A DNA stretch of 41,821 bases, from the NCBI GenBank assembly GCA_030729925.1, contig JANQWK010000045.1:1-41821 (forward strand), in the 5' to 3' direction. Of this stretch, positions 1 through 7,970 are shown piece by piece. This DNA comes from Saprospiraceae bacterium (lineage in GTDB: Bacteria > Bacteroidota > Bacteroidia > Chitinophagales > Saprospiraceae). Position 1 is the first letter of the stretch. Every line of letters starts with the position of its first letter. The notes under the pieces are model-generated. The model was not told the DNA's origin, searched no databases, and saw only the letters and a list, made by a program, of their open reading frames with translations. The position numbers were made by a program, and so were the translations under genes.

Positions 1-877
1 TAAAATTATCCGCTTCGGTCGGGCTGAGCGTCAGGTCGGCAGGGGGGCTGATCCATGAGGCTTGTATGGCAGGACTAACCGTAATCGTTTGTGAATGAGA
101 AATCGGCCGACCACACCTATCGGTAAACGACCAGGTAGCTGTTCGGGTTCCGCCGCAAACCGTATAATCATCTACAACCACCGGAACAACAGTTCCGGAA
201 ATAGCACAATCGCCTACTACATTATTGGAATAAGAAAGATTTGAAAAACGGTGCGCAAGTGCCTCTGCGTAGGAAAGCGTTGCATTTGAAGGCGGGTTGC
301 TAAAAACCGGCTCCGAGCACACCCCACAAGCCCCCCCGCAATCTATACCAGTTTCGTCTTGGTTTTGAATACCGTCGTTGCAAGTAGGGGGAAGAGTAGG
401 GGTAGTAAAAGAATGGATAATCTGAGAATGGCCATAGCATCCTTCACCATTATCAAAATTAATAAAAACTGGAAACCCCGGATTGGTCAGATCGTCTTTG
501 TCATAATCAAGCGAAACATACCCGTCATCATAACAAAAGCCGTCTCCAAAAGCATCATAAATTTTCAGGGTATATAGTTTACCTCTTTCAAGACAAAATT
601 CAATATTTTCAGTAGCATTAGAGTTTTGATAATAACCTAAATCAGACTCAAATAAAAGTTGAGCAGTTACCCCATCAAACAGGCGGTAATAAAATTCCTC
701 GGGATAGTTATCAAACTTCACCGTCATCACCACCGTCACCCCTGCACAAGTTGGGGCATTTTCAGGGGCAGTAACATTGGAGGGTTTAACCAGGCTTTCA
801 GTTGCGAAAGCCGGTTGCAATGGCACAAATTGGACAAACCATAGCCACAAAACGAGTGTAAAGCTTCCTTTTTTCAT
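1..877 (-). CDS. Large secreted adhesin-like protein, 5' part only (C-terminal part lies beyond the window)
   Basis: The reading frame stays open from an ATG at 877 to the left edge (292 codons). The N-terminus is a clear signal peptide (MKKGSFTLVLWLWF..., cleavage likely after AFA). Next comes a domain of about 90 residues with the pattern DNYPEEFYYRLFD, then CLERGKLYTLKIYD and AFGDGFCYDDG, a calcium-type GDGxC pattern seen in secreted Bacteroidota proteins. Around residue 175 is CNDGIQNQDETGIDCGG followed by ACGVC, a Cys-rich linker typical of cell-surface proteins of this phylum. The rest (TATWSFTDRCGRPISHSQTITV) looks like the start of HYR/SprB-like repeats, so a long repetitive protein, possibly with a T9SS C-terminal signal, is likely beyond the edge. 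It lies downstream of the TPR/AraC regulator on the same strand, 176 bases away. Role as adhesin is inferred; secretion is well supported. Confidence 0.8.
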   Translation of the reverse strand, partial: MKKGSFTLVLWLWFVQFVPLQPAFATESLVKPSNVTAPENAPTCAGVTVVMTVKFDNYPEEFYYRLFDGVTAQLLFESDLGYYQNSNATENIEFCLERGKLYTLKIYDAFGDGFCYDDGYVSLDYDKDDLTNPGFPVFINFDNGEGCYGHSQIIHSFTTPTLPPTCNDGIQNQDETGIDCGGACGVCSEPVFSNPPSNATLSYAEALAHRFSNLSYSNNVVGDCAISGTVVPVVVDDYTVCGGTRTATWSFTDRCGRPISHSQTITVSPAIQASWISPPADLTLSPTEADNF

Positions 878-1053
878 AACCTTAATGTTGTTGCATGTAT
901 TACTTCAGCAAAAATCCCCCTGGGGATCGTGCGTAAAAATCAGGGTGATTATTGTCGGGAGTAAGGTTGCAAAACAAGGATTATCAAATTCGGAAGAAGT
1001 ATTGCCAAATCTGGAAAAATGAAGGGATAGCCGAGAAAAAGCGTAGATCAGCT

Positions 1054-2763
1054 TTACTCTTCTTCCGAATCGAGCAAATTTTGATTGGCTAACTTTTGGA
1101 AGGTTTGCGGGGTGACGCCGGTGAGTTCTTTGAACTTGCGCTGAAAACTCGACTGAGTGGTAAAGCCGGATTTCGAGGCTACTACTTTCATGCTCAACCG
1201 TGCAGCATCTGTCCGGCGCAAAATTTTCTTCGCCTCGTTGATGCGATAAAAATTGACATAGGCATTGAAGCGTTTTTTGCCCACCAGCCAGACGGCCTGG
1301 GAAATGTACTTATCGTTAGTACCCAGCGCAAAAGCGATATCGGATAGTTTCAATCCGGGATTCAGGTAATTTTTGTCCTTGACTACAAACTTCCGGATGG
1401 CCAAAAACAAGGGTCTCAGTTGAGCTGCTCGAGGCTCGTCAGCGTCTGGTTCGGACGTTTTTTCCGAAAGGAGAATTTCCTCCTCCTCATCAGACTCATC
1501 GAGAGAATCGGTAAGTTCCAAACCCCTTTTCACCAGCGATCTTTGATTCCTTCGAACCATCAGATAGAAATACCCTATCACCAAGGTACTCCCCACAAAA
1601 AGCAGGGCGATAACCAACCATAAGGTGATGCGTTTATTTTTTTGCTCAATGGTCTGCTCCAGCATTTGCTCCTTCGCTTCCATTTCTTGGATGCTTTGGA
1701 TCGCCCTCAAGGCAGCAATTCTTTCCTCCGTTTCGATCGCATATTTTTTTTTCAGAAAATCGCGGTAGCGTTGAAGCCAAATCTCCAACAGGGCTGTCTC
1801 CTTTAATTGATTCAGGCAATTCAAAAGCTGGGGATAAAAATCCTCTAGTTTTTGCGTAGCCTCAAACGCAGTGAACAACTCGATGGCATCTATCAGATAA
1901 TCAGCAGCTTGCCGGTAATTTTGGTTAAAATACTGCTCGTAGTGGGCTAAGGTGCCAAGGCTTGACGCCCGAATCAACTCGCTTTCTGTACTTTCGATGA
2001 TCCCTAAAAATCGCTGCAAATCAGCTTCAAAGGTGTTGACCCTTTTGGACAGCAGCAAAAAATACATGTAGTCATTATACAGGTTGGCCAACTCCAAAGG
2101 GGCATTTAGTGCTGAAATGAGTTGGATAGCAGTCCTAAATTTGTCTATGGCAGCATCGGTCTGATTGGTCGCTCGGTACAACAATGCCTGATTTTGTAGC
2201 GTCAACACCGTGTTGAACGTGTCCTGTTGGCTATAAAAATAAGCGTAGGCCTCATCGAGATAGCGGGTGGCCTGGTCAAAGTCTTTAACTTTGGTAAACA
2301 GGAGGCCCAGATTGATGTAGGATTGATGAATACTCACAGAGTCGCCTTTGGACAAGGCATATTCCAGCGATTTCAGGTAGGCGTCAATGGCCTCCGGGTA
2401 GCGCTCCATAAACTCATAGTCCACCCCGAGGTTGTTCAGGATATCTGCCCGCATCGTGGGAAATACCTGTGGATCAATGTTTTCCAGCGCTTCTTCATAA
2501 TACTTGGCACTCAACAAGTAATTGCCCTTGTAATATTCGATCACCCCTAAATAATAAAAGCTTTTGCCCAGTAACTCCGTTAGCTGGTTTTGCTGAATTT
2601 CGGCGTGCAGGCGATAGGCAAAACTGTCGGCTTCGAGTACGTTGGTAGTTAGCAACCCCCTCAAGGAATCCAATTGCCGGGACAGGGTTTCACTGGCTTT
2701 TGCCGGCAATGAAATGAAGTAAAATAGCAAGGAAATGGCGAGAAACCGATGCAGGTGTTTCAT
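1054..2763 (-). CDS. TPR-repeat, membrane-anchored AraC-family transcriptional regulator
   Basis: A 569-residue protein in three parts. A signal peptide (MKHLHRFLAISLLFYF..., cleavage near AKA) leads into about 340 residues of tetratricopeptide helices (SFYYLGVIEYYKGNYLLSAK, NNLGVDYEFMERYPEAID). A coiled stretch and one membrane helix follow at about residues 380-400 (TLWLVIALLFVGSTLVIGY). An acidic linker leads to a C-terminal AraC/XylS double helix-turn-helix at about 460-560 (LSDIAFALGTNDKYISQAV; FTTQSSFQRKFKELTGVTP). This architecture places the TPR sensor in the periplasm and the DNA-binding domain in the cytoplasm. An in-frame TTG at 2772 is possible, but the ATG at 2763 gives a better signal peptide. 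It is divergent from the export operon at 3318, so it may control that operon or the downstream secreted protein; this is inference. Confidence 0.88.
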   Translation of the reverse strand: MKHLHRFLAISLLFYFISLPAKASETLSRQLDSLRGLLTTNVLEADSFAYRLHAEIQQNQLTELLGKSFYYLGVIEYYKGNYLLSAKYYEEALENIDPQVFPTMRADILNNLGVDYEFMERYPEAIDAYLKSLEYALSKGDSVSIHQSYINLGLLFTKVKDFDQATRYLDEAYAYFYSQQDTFNTVLTLQNQALLYRATNQTDAAIDKFRTAIQLISALNAPLELANLYNDYMYFLLLSKRVNTFEADLQRFLGIIESTESELIRASSLGTLAHYEQYFNQNYRQAADYLIDAIELFTAFEATQKLEDFYPQLLNCLNQLKETALLEIWLQRYRDFLKKKYAIETEERIAALRAIQSIQEMEAKEQMLEQTIEQKNKRITLWLVIALLFVGSTLVIGYFYLMVRRNQRSLVKRGLELTDSLDESDEEEEILLSEKTSEPDADEPRAAQLRPLFLAIRKFVVKDKNYLNPGLKLSDIAFALGTNDKYISQAVWLVGKKRFNAYVNFYRINEAKKILRRTDAARLSMKVVASKSGFTTQSSFQRKFKELTGVTPQTFQKLANQNLLDSEEE

Positions 2764-2811
2764 TGCAGACAAATATTAGCATTAAATGGAAAACCCCATT
2801 TTAACAACAAA

Positions 2812-2840
2812 CAAAGATTCTGGTTTTGAGGAATAGGCAA
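2812..2840 (-). promoter_or_regulatory. Candidate promoter of the TPR/AraC regulator
   Basis: On the minus strand TTTTG (TTG = 2840-2838) is followed after 18 bases by AATCTTTG (2819-2812), one base from the Bacteroidota -7 consensus TAnnTTTG. It would start transcription about 40 bases upstream of the ATG at 2763. Confidence 0.35.
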
Positions 2841-2908
2841 AACCACATTCCCAATTGGTCAAGGCCACTCCAAAAACTCCTCAGTTAATCCTTGCCAAAC
2901 AGATAGGC

Positions 2909-2986
2909 TTGCTCACCTTTTTGAAGTTAAAGGTATTAATAAGGGTAATCAGGTGCAAGGCACCTTAAGGTGGCTTGCACCTGATT
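2909..2986 (+). repeat. Intergenic palindromic repeat, copy A
   Basis: The left part carries TTGCTCACCT (2909-2918), GGTATTAA (2932-2939) and AGGGTAATC (2942-2950). The right part (2947-2986) is a 40-base palindrome with 20-base arms centred on TTAA at 2966/2967 and a single G-G mismatch (positions 2960 and 2973). The same layout, with a changed but still paired stem, is present at 21591-21663, and the left part alone recurs at 20750-20790. There is no T-tract behind the hairpin, so it is not an ordinary terminator. It could be a REP/MITE-like element or a structured regulatory RNA; the orientation of function is unknown. Confidence 0.8.
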
Positions 2987-3201
2987 CACAAAATAATGAT
3001 TTTCAAATATTTAATCTATAAATTCTCACAAAAACACCCCAAATTTTCGCCTTTTTTCCCTGAATTCGGAACCTGTGTCTCCTGTCGAAAGTTTTTATCC
3101 CCCCGACAAACAAATTCGCGAACGATCTTCCAAAAGGGTTGTTCTCTAAGTATTATTCATTTTCGGATACTTGTTTTTTTTGTAAGCTTCTTGGCATACA
3201 G

Positions 3202-3230
3202 GCTCCCGAAACTCCTTCGGGAGCTTTTTT
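3202..3230 (+). terminator. Rho-independent terminator without an obvious upstream gene
   Basis: GCTCCCGAA (3202-3210) pairs with TTCGGGAGC (3215-3223) around a 5-base loop and is followed by six T. It is a strong plus-strand terminator, but the nearest plus-strand gene begins downstream at 3318 and the upstream gene runs the other way. It therefore ends either a small RNA or a leader transcript. Confidence 0.8.
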
Positions 3231-3267
3231 GTCTGGTATAAAAAGAAACCTTACATTGAACAATTAA

Positions 3268-3296
3268 TTGCAAGTATTGTATATTTAATAGTTTTA
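3268..3296 (+). promoter_or_regulatory. Candidate promoter of the export operon
   Basis: TTG (3268-3270), an 18-base spacer, then TAGTTTTA (3289-3296), close to the Bacteroidota -7 box TAnnTTTG. It lies 20-50 bases upstream of the ABC gene and just after the terminator at 3202-3230, so the operon would be insulated from anything upstream. Confidence 0.4.
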
Positions 3297-3317
3297 CTAT
3301 CATATCCGAGTGTGCCA

Positions 3318-5048
3318 ATGTCGTCAATAACTGCTTTAAGTCCGGTCAGAAGGTTTTTCAAGCTCATGCAGCTGGACAGGCGTGAAATAGGGTACATCTA
3401 TCTGTACTCTATTTTTGCGGGAGTGATTACGCTGTCTTTGCCGTTGGGTATTCAAGCCATCATAGGGCTTATTTCGGGAGGAGCTATTTCTTCGTCGCTG
3501 TTTATTTTGATTGGGGTAGTCAGCATAGGAATAGCGCTGACGGGTAGTCTGACGGTGCTACAGCTGAGTGTGATGGAGACCATACAGCGTCGTATTTTCA
3601 TCCGATCCTCGTTCGATTTTGCCTGGCGGATCCCGAGATTTGACATGAACGAGATGTTGAAATCCTATCCCCCGGAGCTGGTCAATCGCTTTTTTGATAC
3701 CCTGACCATCCAAAAGGGAGTACCCAAACTACTGATTGACTTTTCCACAGCTTTGCTCCAAGTAGTTTTTGGTTTGCTGTTGCTATCTTTCTACCATCCG
3801 ATATTTGTATTTTTTGGATTGGCGCTGTTGCTGCTCCTGTTTCTCATTTTCCGGTTTACCGGCCCCCAGGGTTTGCAGACAAGTTTGGTTGAAAGCAAGT
3901 ACAAATACGCAGTTGCTCATTGGCTGGAGGAGATTGCACGCACGGTGACGACGTTCAAATTAGAAGTGTACAGCGATTTGCCGATGGAACGCACAGATGA
4001 GTTGGCCAGCAAATACCTGGATGCGCGAAAGCAACATTTCCGGATTTTGTTGTTCCAATACCGCATTATCGTGATCTTCAAAACCGTCATAACCGGTGGA
4101 TTACTGGTGCTGGGCAGTTGGCTGGTGGTCAATAACCAGATCAGTATCGGTCAGTTTGTGGCCGCAGAGATTGTGGTGATCCTGATCATGAATTCTGTGG
4201 AGAAGCTGATCCTGAGCATGGATACGATATACGATGTGCTGACGGCTTTGGAGAAAATTGGTCATGTTACCGATATTCCCCTCGAGCGGCGGGGGGGATT
4301 GAATTTTTCTGAGGTGGACTCCGGAAAAGGGCTTCAGGTGGATATCCGCAACCTGCATTTTCGGTTCGGCGATTCAGAAACCCCCGCGATCAATAACCTG
4401 TCGCTTCAGGTGAACCCGGGTGAACACGTTTGTATTGCCGGTTTCAACGATGCCGGTAAGTCAACCCTGCTGCAACTACTCGCCGGATTGTTTGAAAATT
4501 ACTCCGGCTCGATTGCTTACAATGGCTTCTCCATGAAAAGTATAGATCCGGCAACCCTGAGGAAGGCGATCGGCAAGTATAGTGTACAGGAGGATATCTT
4601 TCAGGGCACGATTTACGAGAATATAGGGCTTGGAATGGCGGAAGTGAACCTCAAGGAAGTGGTTCAGGTAGCCCAAACAATCGGACTGGATCCTTATGTC
4701 AAAAAGCTCCCCATGGGCTACAAAACGGAATTGCTCTCCGGCGGACGCAATCTCCCAGAAAGCATCCGCACAAAAATTATCCTGGCACGTAGTTTTGTAC
4801 TTAGACCCAAACTCCTCCTGCTGGAAGATTTTCTCAATGATTTTCAGATTAATGAAAAAAAGAACATTGCCTGGTGCCTGACCGATAAAGCCAACAACTG
4901 GACGCTGATGGCGGTTTCTAACGATCCCTTGTTTGCCGCTTCCTGCGATCGGGTCATTATCATGCAGGACGGTACTATCCGCATGGACGGTACTTTCGAG
5001 GAGGTAAAAGCTTCTCCGTATTACGAACAAATATTCACCGGAGCATAA
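3318..5048 (+). CDS. ABC exporter (membrane + ATPase domains) of a type I-like secretion system, degenerate ATPase
   Basis: A 576-residue half-transporter: about 300 residues of type-1 exporter membrane domain (about six helices) and a nucleotide-binding domain from about residue 335. Walker A is intact (GFNDAGKST, 375-383), the Q-loop is present (SVQEDIF) and the signature reads LSGGR (473-477). Walker B reads LLLLED rather than hhhhDE (E503, D504), so the Mg-binding Asp and catalytic Glu are exchanged. The H-loop histidine is replaced by Asn (VSND, N535). There is no N-terminal C39 peptidase domain. It is followed after 15 bases by an HlyD-family adaptor and then a TolC-like protein, the classic tripartite export set. 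A GTG at 3312 is in frame, but ATG 3318 is preferred. The cargo is unknown; weak ATPase activity is inferred from the residues. Confidence 0.87.
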   Translation: MSSITALSPVRRFFKLMQLDRREIGYIYLYSIFAGVITLSLPLGIQAIIGLISGGAISSSLFILIGVVSIGIALTGSLTVLQLSVMETIQRRIFIRSSFDFAWRIPRFDMNEMLKSYPPELVNRFFDTLTIQKGVPKLLIDFSTALLQVVFGLLLLSFYHPIFVFFGLALLLLLFLIFRFTGPQGLQTSLVESKYKYAVAHWLEEIARTVTTFKLEVYSDLPMERTDELASKYLDARKQHFRILLFQYRIIVIFKTVITGGLLVLGSWLVVNNQISIGQFVAAEIVVILIMNSVEKLILSMDTIYDVLTALEKIGHVTDIPLERRGGLNFSEVDSGKGLQVDIRNLHFRFGDSETPAINNLSLQVNPGEHVCIAGFNDAGKSTLLQLLAGLFENYSGSIAYNGFSMKSIDPATLRKAIGKYSVQEDIFQGTIYENIGLGMAEVNLKEVVQVAQTIGLDPYVKKLPMGYKTELLSGGRNLPESIRTKIILARSFVLRPKLLLLEDFLNDFQINEKKNIAWCLTDKANNWTLMAVSNDPLFAASCDRVIIMQDGTIRMDGTFEEVKASPYYEQIFTGA

Positions 5049-5063
5049 ACGCAACAAGATCTT

Positions 5064-6440
5064 ATGTTAAATATCTCGAATAATACGATTACTGCCGAGA
5101 TTCCGGAAAGCAAGTACAAGTCACTCAAAAAGTTAGACCTTCCAGGAATCCACAAGGGCTTCCGCAGATGGTTTCTCGTGGTTATACTCATTATCCTGAT
5201 CATGCTTTTCCTACCCTGGACCCAGAACATCCAGTCCAAAGGTAAAGTGACCGCACTGGATCCTTCGCAACGACCCCAAACGATCCACGCAACAATCGCA
5301 GGTAGGATAGAGGCCTGGTATGTGCAGGAGGGCGATCTCGTTAGCAAGGGCGATACGATTGTTTTTTTGTCGGAAATCAAGGAAGAATATTTCGACCCCC
5401 AATTGGTCAACCGCGCTAACCTGCAAGTGCAGGCGAAGACCTCTTCGGTAAATGCCTACGATGCCAAAATCAATGCCCTGGAGCAACAGGTTGCCGCTAT
5501 GCGAAACGAACTGATCCTGAAACAGGATCAATTGAGCAACAAAATCCGCCAGGCAGAACTGAAAAAATTGAGCCTGGAGGCTGCTTTGGCTCAGGCTCGG
5601 ATAGACCTGGATATCGCAGATTATCAGTACCGGCGAACCGATACCCTCTACGCTAAAGGGATCAAATCGCTGACAGACCTGGAAGGCAAAAAACTCAAAC
5701 AACAGGAGACCGCAGCTAAGTTGGTTAAAGCCGAAAATGAAGCCCTGGAAATAGATAACGAAATAGCCATCAACAGACTGGAACTGCGCAATGTCGTCAA
5801 TGAGTACCAGTCGAAAATTGCTAAGGCCGAGTCCGACAAGTTCAGTAGCCTCTCCGAACGCCTTCAAGCCGAAGGAGATATTCAAAAACTACAAACCCAA
5901 GCGCAAAATTACCAGCTCCGCTCGGGATTCTACTACATCACCGCACCCCAGGATTGCTATATCACCAAGGCGCTGACGCCCGGTATAGGCGAAACCGTCA
6001 AAAACGGGGAGGCCATCGTGAGCATCATGCCCGCTAATGCCAACCTCGCGGTCGAATTGTACATTCAACCTATGGATTTACCTTTGATTCAAATAGGGCA
6101 GCCGGTCAATTTCATCTTTGATGGTTGGCCGGCCTTTGTTTTCTCCGGGTGGCCCAACCTCTCCCTCGGTACCTTCCAAGGTACCGTTGCCGCTATAGAT
6201 AACAATACCAACGAGGATGGGTTTTACCGAATTTTGGTCAGCTCCGACGAAACCGAAAAACCCTGGCCGGATGCGCTACGCGTGGGCTCCGGAGCACAGG
6301 GCGTTGCCTTTATCAATGATGTACCGCTTTGGTATGAACTCTGGCGACAACTCAACGGGTTCCCACCCGATTTTTATCAGGAAACCCCGGGAGTGAAGTC
6401 CTTCAAGACCAAAGCACCCGTCAAATCTGTGGCAAAATAA
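5064..6440 (+). CDS. HlyD-family periplasmic adaptor (membrane fusion) protein
   Basis: A 458-residue adaptor linking the inner-membrane ABC exporter to the outer-membrane channel. It has a short cytoplasmic N-terminus, one membrane helix at about residues 36-54 (FLVVILIILIMLFLPW), and the first half of a lipoyl domain at about 70-110 (TIAGRIEAWYVQEGDLVSKG). A long coiled-coil hairpin rich in Q, A, E and K follows at about 125-285, then the second lipoyl half and beta-barrel (YYITAPQDCYITKALTPGIGE). The length fits the type I secretion adaptor family. It sits 15 bases after the ABC gene and 33 bases before the TolC-like gene, so the three are almost certainly one operon. Confidence 0.92.
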   Translation: MLNISNNTITAEIPESKYKSLKKLDLPGIHKGFRRWFLVVILIILIMLFLPWTQNIQSKGKVTALDPSQRPQTIHATIAGRIEAWYVQEGDLVSKGDTIVFLSEIKEEYFDPQLVNRANLQVQAKTSSVNAYDAKINALEQQVAAMRNELILKQDQLSNKIRQAELKKLSLEAALAQARIDLDIADYQYRRTDTLYAKGIKSLTDLEGKKLKQQETAAKLVKAENEALEIDNEIAINRLELRNVVNEYQSKIAKAESDKFSSLSERLQAEGDIQKLQTQAQNYQLRSGFYYITAPQDCYITKALTPGIGETVKNGEAIVSIMPANANLAVELYIQPMDLPLIQIGQPVNFIFDGWPAFVFSGWPNLSLGTFQGTVAAIDNNTNEDGFYRILVSSDETEKPWPDALRVGSGAQGVAFINDVPLWYELWRQLNGFPPDFYQETPGVKSFKTKAPVKSVAK

Positions 6441-6473
6441 GCATCTTTGCTCGCGAACCAAAGGCAATTGATC

Positions 6474-7898
6474 ATGAAAAAACCGCTTTTTCTGCTTGGT
6501 GTACTCCTGCTACTGACAGGATACACGAAGGCCAGTCCCGATAGTTCCGTGGTGTTTACCCAGGAAGATTACCTGGATATGGTGCGCTCCTTTCATCCGG
6601 TAATGGTCCAGGGACAGTTGGTCATGGAAAATGCCAACCTGGCAGTAGGTGCTGCACGCGGCGCTTTCGATCCCAAATGGTATGGACAATTCGATCAGAA
6701 AAGCTTCGATGAAAAAGATTATTTCTCCGTGGGCGAGGCCGGGGTTAAACTCCCCACCTGGACAGGTATAGATTTTAAGGTCGCCTACAACTGGTCGGAA
6801 GGGGTGTTCCTGAATCCCGAAAACAGCTTGCCGCAAAATGGACAGGCCATTGTAGGACTGGAACTTCCACTGGGACAGGGCCTTTTTATAGATGAGCGAA
6901 GAGCAGCCCTGAAACGAGCTAAATTGGCCTCGGAGGCGAGTGATGTGGAGCGCAGACAACTCCAAAATGACTTGCTCCGGGAGGCCCTGGAGGCTTATTG
7001 GAACTGGTCTTTTCAGTTTCACCAGCTCAGCGCCTACGCCGAAGCGCTCTCTATGGCCCAGCAACGGTTCGAAGCCATTCGGGAAAGTTATCTACTGGGC
7101 GATGTTCCGGCCATGGATACCCTCGAAAGCATTATCCAGGTGCAAAATCGCAACCTGGAGTTCAATCAGGCTACCCTGGAGTTCAAACAGGCCGGAGCGT
7201 ATTTGTCTGTGTTTTTGTGGTCGGCAGACCAAATCCCCCTGGAACTGCCCGAAACAGTACGGCCACCAGATCTCTCCCCTCCCCTGCAGAAATTAAGCGA
7301 TGCTGAAATTCAAACTTACCGGGAGAGACTGGAAGCGATTCACCCCGACCTCCGCCTCCTGGATTTTAAAAGCCAAGATCTGGCGATCAAGGAAAGACTT
7401 AAACTCGAACAGCTCAAACCCAGCCTCAACCTAACCTACAATTTCCTGGGCAATGGCTTCGATCTGATTGACAACGAGACTACCCGGAACCTGTCCGGGC
7501 TTTTCGCCCAAAACTACAAATGGGGCCTTTCTTTTCAGATGCCGATGTTTTTGCGAAAGGAACGCAATGGTCTGAAAATGGTACGGGTAGAAATGGATCA
7601 AAATTTCAACAAAATTCGCTTGAAAAACCAAGAACTCGCCGCAAAAGTGGAAGCTTTTGCCCAAGAAGTCAATTTCAAAATTGATCAGGTCAATCAGTTT
7701 GCCCAAGTACTCCAAAATAACCGCATCCTGCTGGATATGGAACGCGAAAAGTTTGATATCGGGGAAAGCTCCGTGTTCCTGATCAATTCACGCGAACAAA
7801 AGTATATCGAAACCCAAATCAAAAATATCAAAACGATCGTGGAATACGAAAAGGCAAATGTAAAATTGCTTTGGTCCGCCGGAATGTTTAGTTTATAA
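6474..7898 (+). CDS. TolC-family outer-membrane efflux protein
   Basis: A 474-residue outer-membrane channel subunit. It has a signal peptide (MKKPLFLLGVLLLLTGYTKA) and two repeats of long amphipathic helices with short strands, as in TolC/OprM (for example RRAALKRAKLASEASDVERR and ALSMAQQRFEAIRESYLLGD; second half FAQEVNFKIDQVNQF). An in-frame TTG at 6447 would add nine residues before the signal peptide; the ATG at 6474 is chosen, with AAAGG about 10 bases upstream. As third gene of the export operon it completes an inner membrane-periplasm-outer membrane conduit. Confidence 0.92.
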   Translation: MKKPLFLLGVLLLLTGYTKASPDSSVVFTQEDYLDMVRSFHPVMVQGQLVMENANLAVGAARGAFDPKWYGQFDQKSFDEKDYFSVGEAGVKLPTWTGIDFKVAYNWSEGVFLNPENSLPQNGQAIVGLELPLGQGLFIDERRAALKRAKLASEASDVERRQLQNDLLREALEAYWNWSFQFHQLSAYAEALSMAQQRFEAIRESYLLGDVPAMDTLESIIQVQNRNLEFNQATLEFKQAGAYLSVFLWSADQIPLELPETVRPPDLSPPLQKLSDAEIQTYRERLEAIHPDLRLLDFKSQDLAIKERLKLEQLKPSLNLTYNFLGNGFDLIDNETTRNLSGLFAQNYKWGLSFQMPMFLRKERNGLKMVRVEMDQNFNKIRLKNQELAAKVEAFAQEVNFKIDQVNQFAQVLQNNRILLDMEREKFDIGESSVFLINSREQKYIETQIKNIKTIVEYEKANVKLLWSAGMFSL

Positions 7899-7970
7899 CG
7901 ACTATTCATCCAAAAACCCAATTATTTTTTTCTAACTTGGGGGGATTTTCCAACGAAAAACCACCCCGAA

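Larger units (their letters stand above)
2764..3317. other. Gene-poor intergenic region, 554 bases
   Basis: No convincing gene is seen here. It separates the divergent regulator and export operon and holds a minus-strand promoter candidate, a palindromic repeat, an orphan plus-strand terminator and a plus-strand promoter candidate, each listed separately. An open frame at 2975-3241 reads straight through the terminator hairpin and was rejected. The stretch 2990-3200 is AT-rich and might encode a small RNA ending at 3230; no conserved RNA family was recognised. Confidence 0.6.

Noticed and set aside
1033-1059. Possible terminator behind the TPR/AraC regulator (short stem with AAAGC/GCTTT and a few T)
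   Set aside because: Only a five-base stem plus an outer GAG/CTC pair with bulges, partly inside the coding end; too weak to list.
2947-2986. Palindrome as a simple terminator or a known riboswitch
   Set aside because: No T-run on either side, and no match to the conserved cores of TPP, cobalamin, SAM or similar riboswitches that I could recognise.
2975-3241. 88-codon open frame on the plus strand in the 554-base intergenic region
   Set aside because: It has no ATG start (begins TTG inside the palindromic repeat), reads through the strong terminator at 3202-3230, and its product has no recognisable composition or domain.
7940-7970. G-rich/C-rich imperfect inverted repeat just before the TTG start of the ligase, and TAACTTGG as a -7 box
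   Set aside because: The stem has several mismatches and no -33 TTG lies at a fitting distance; no clear signal for regulation.
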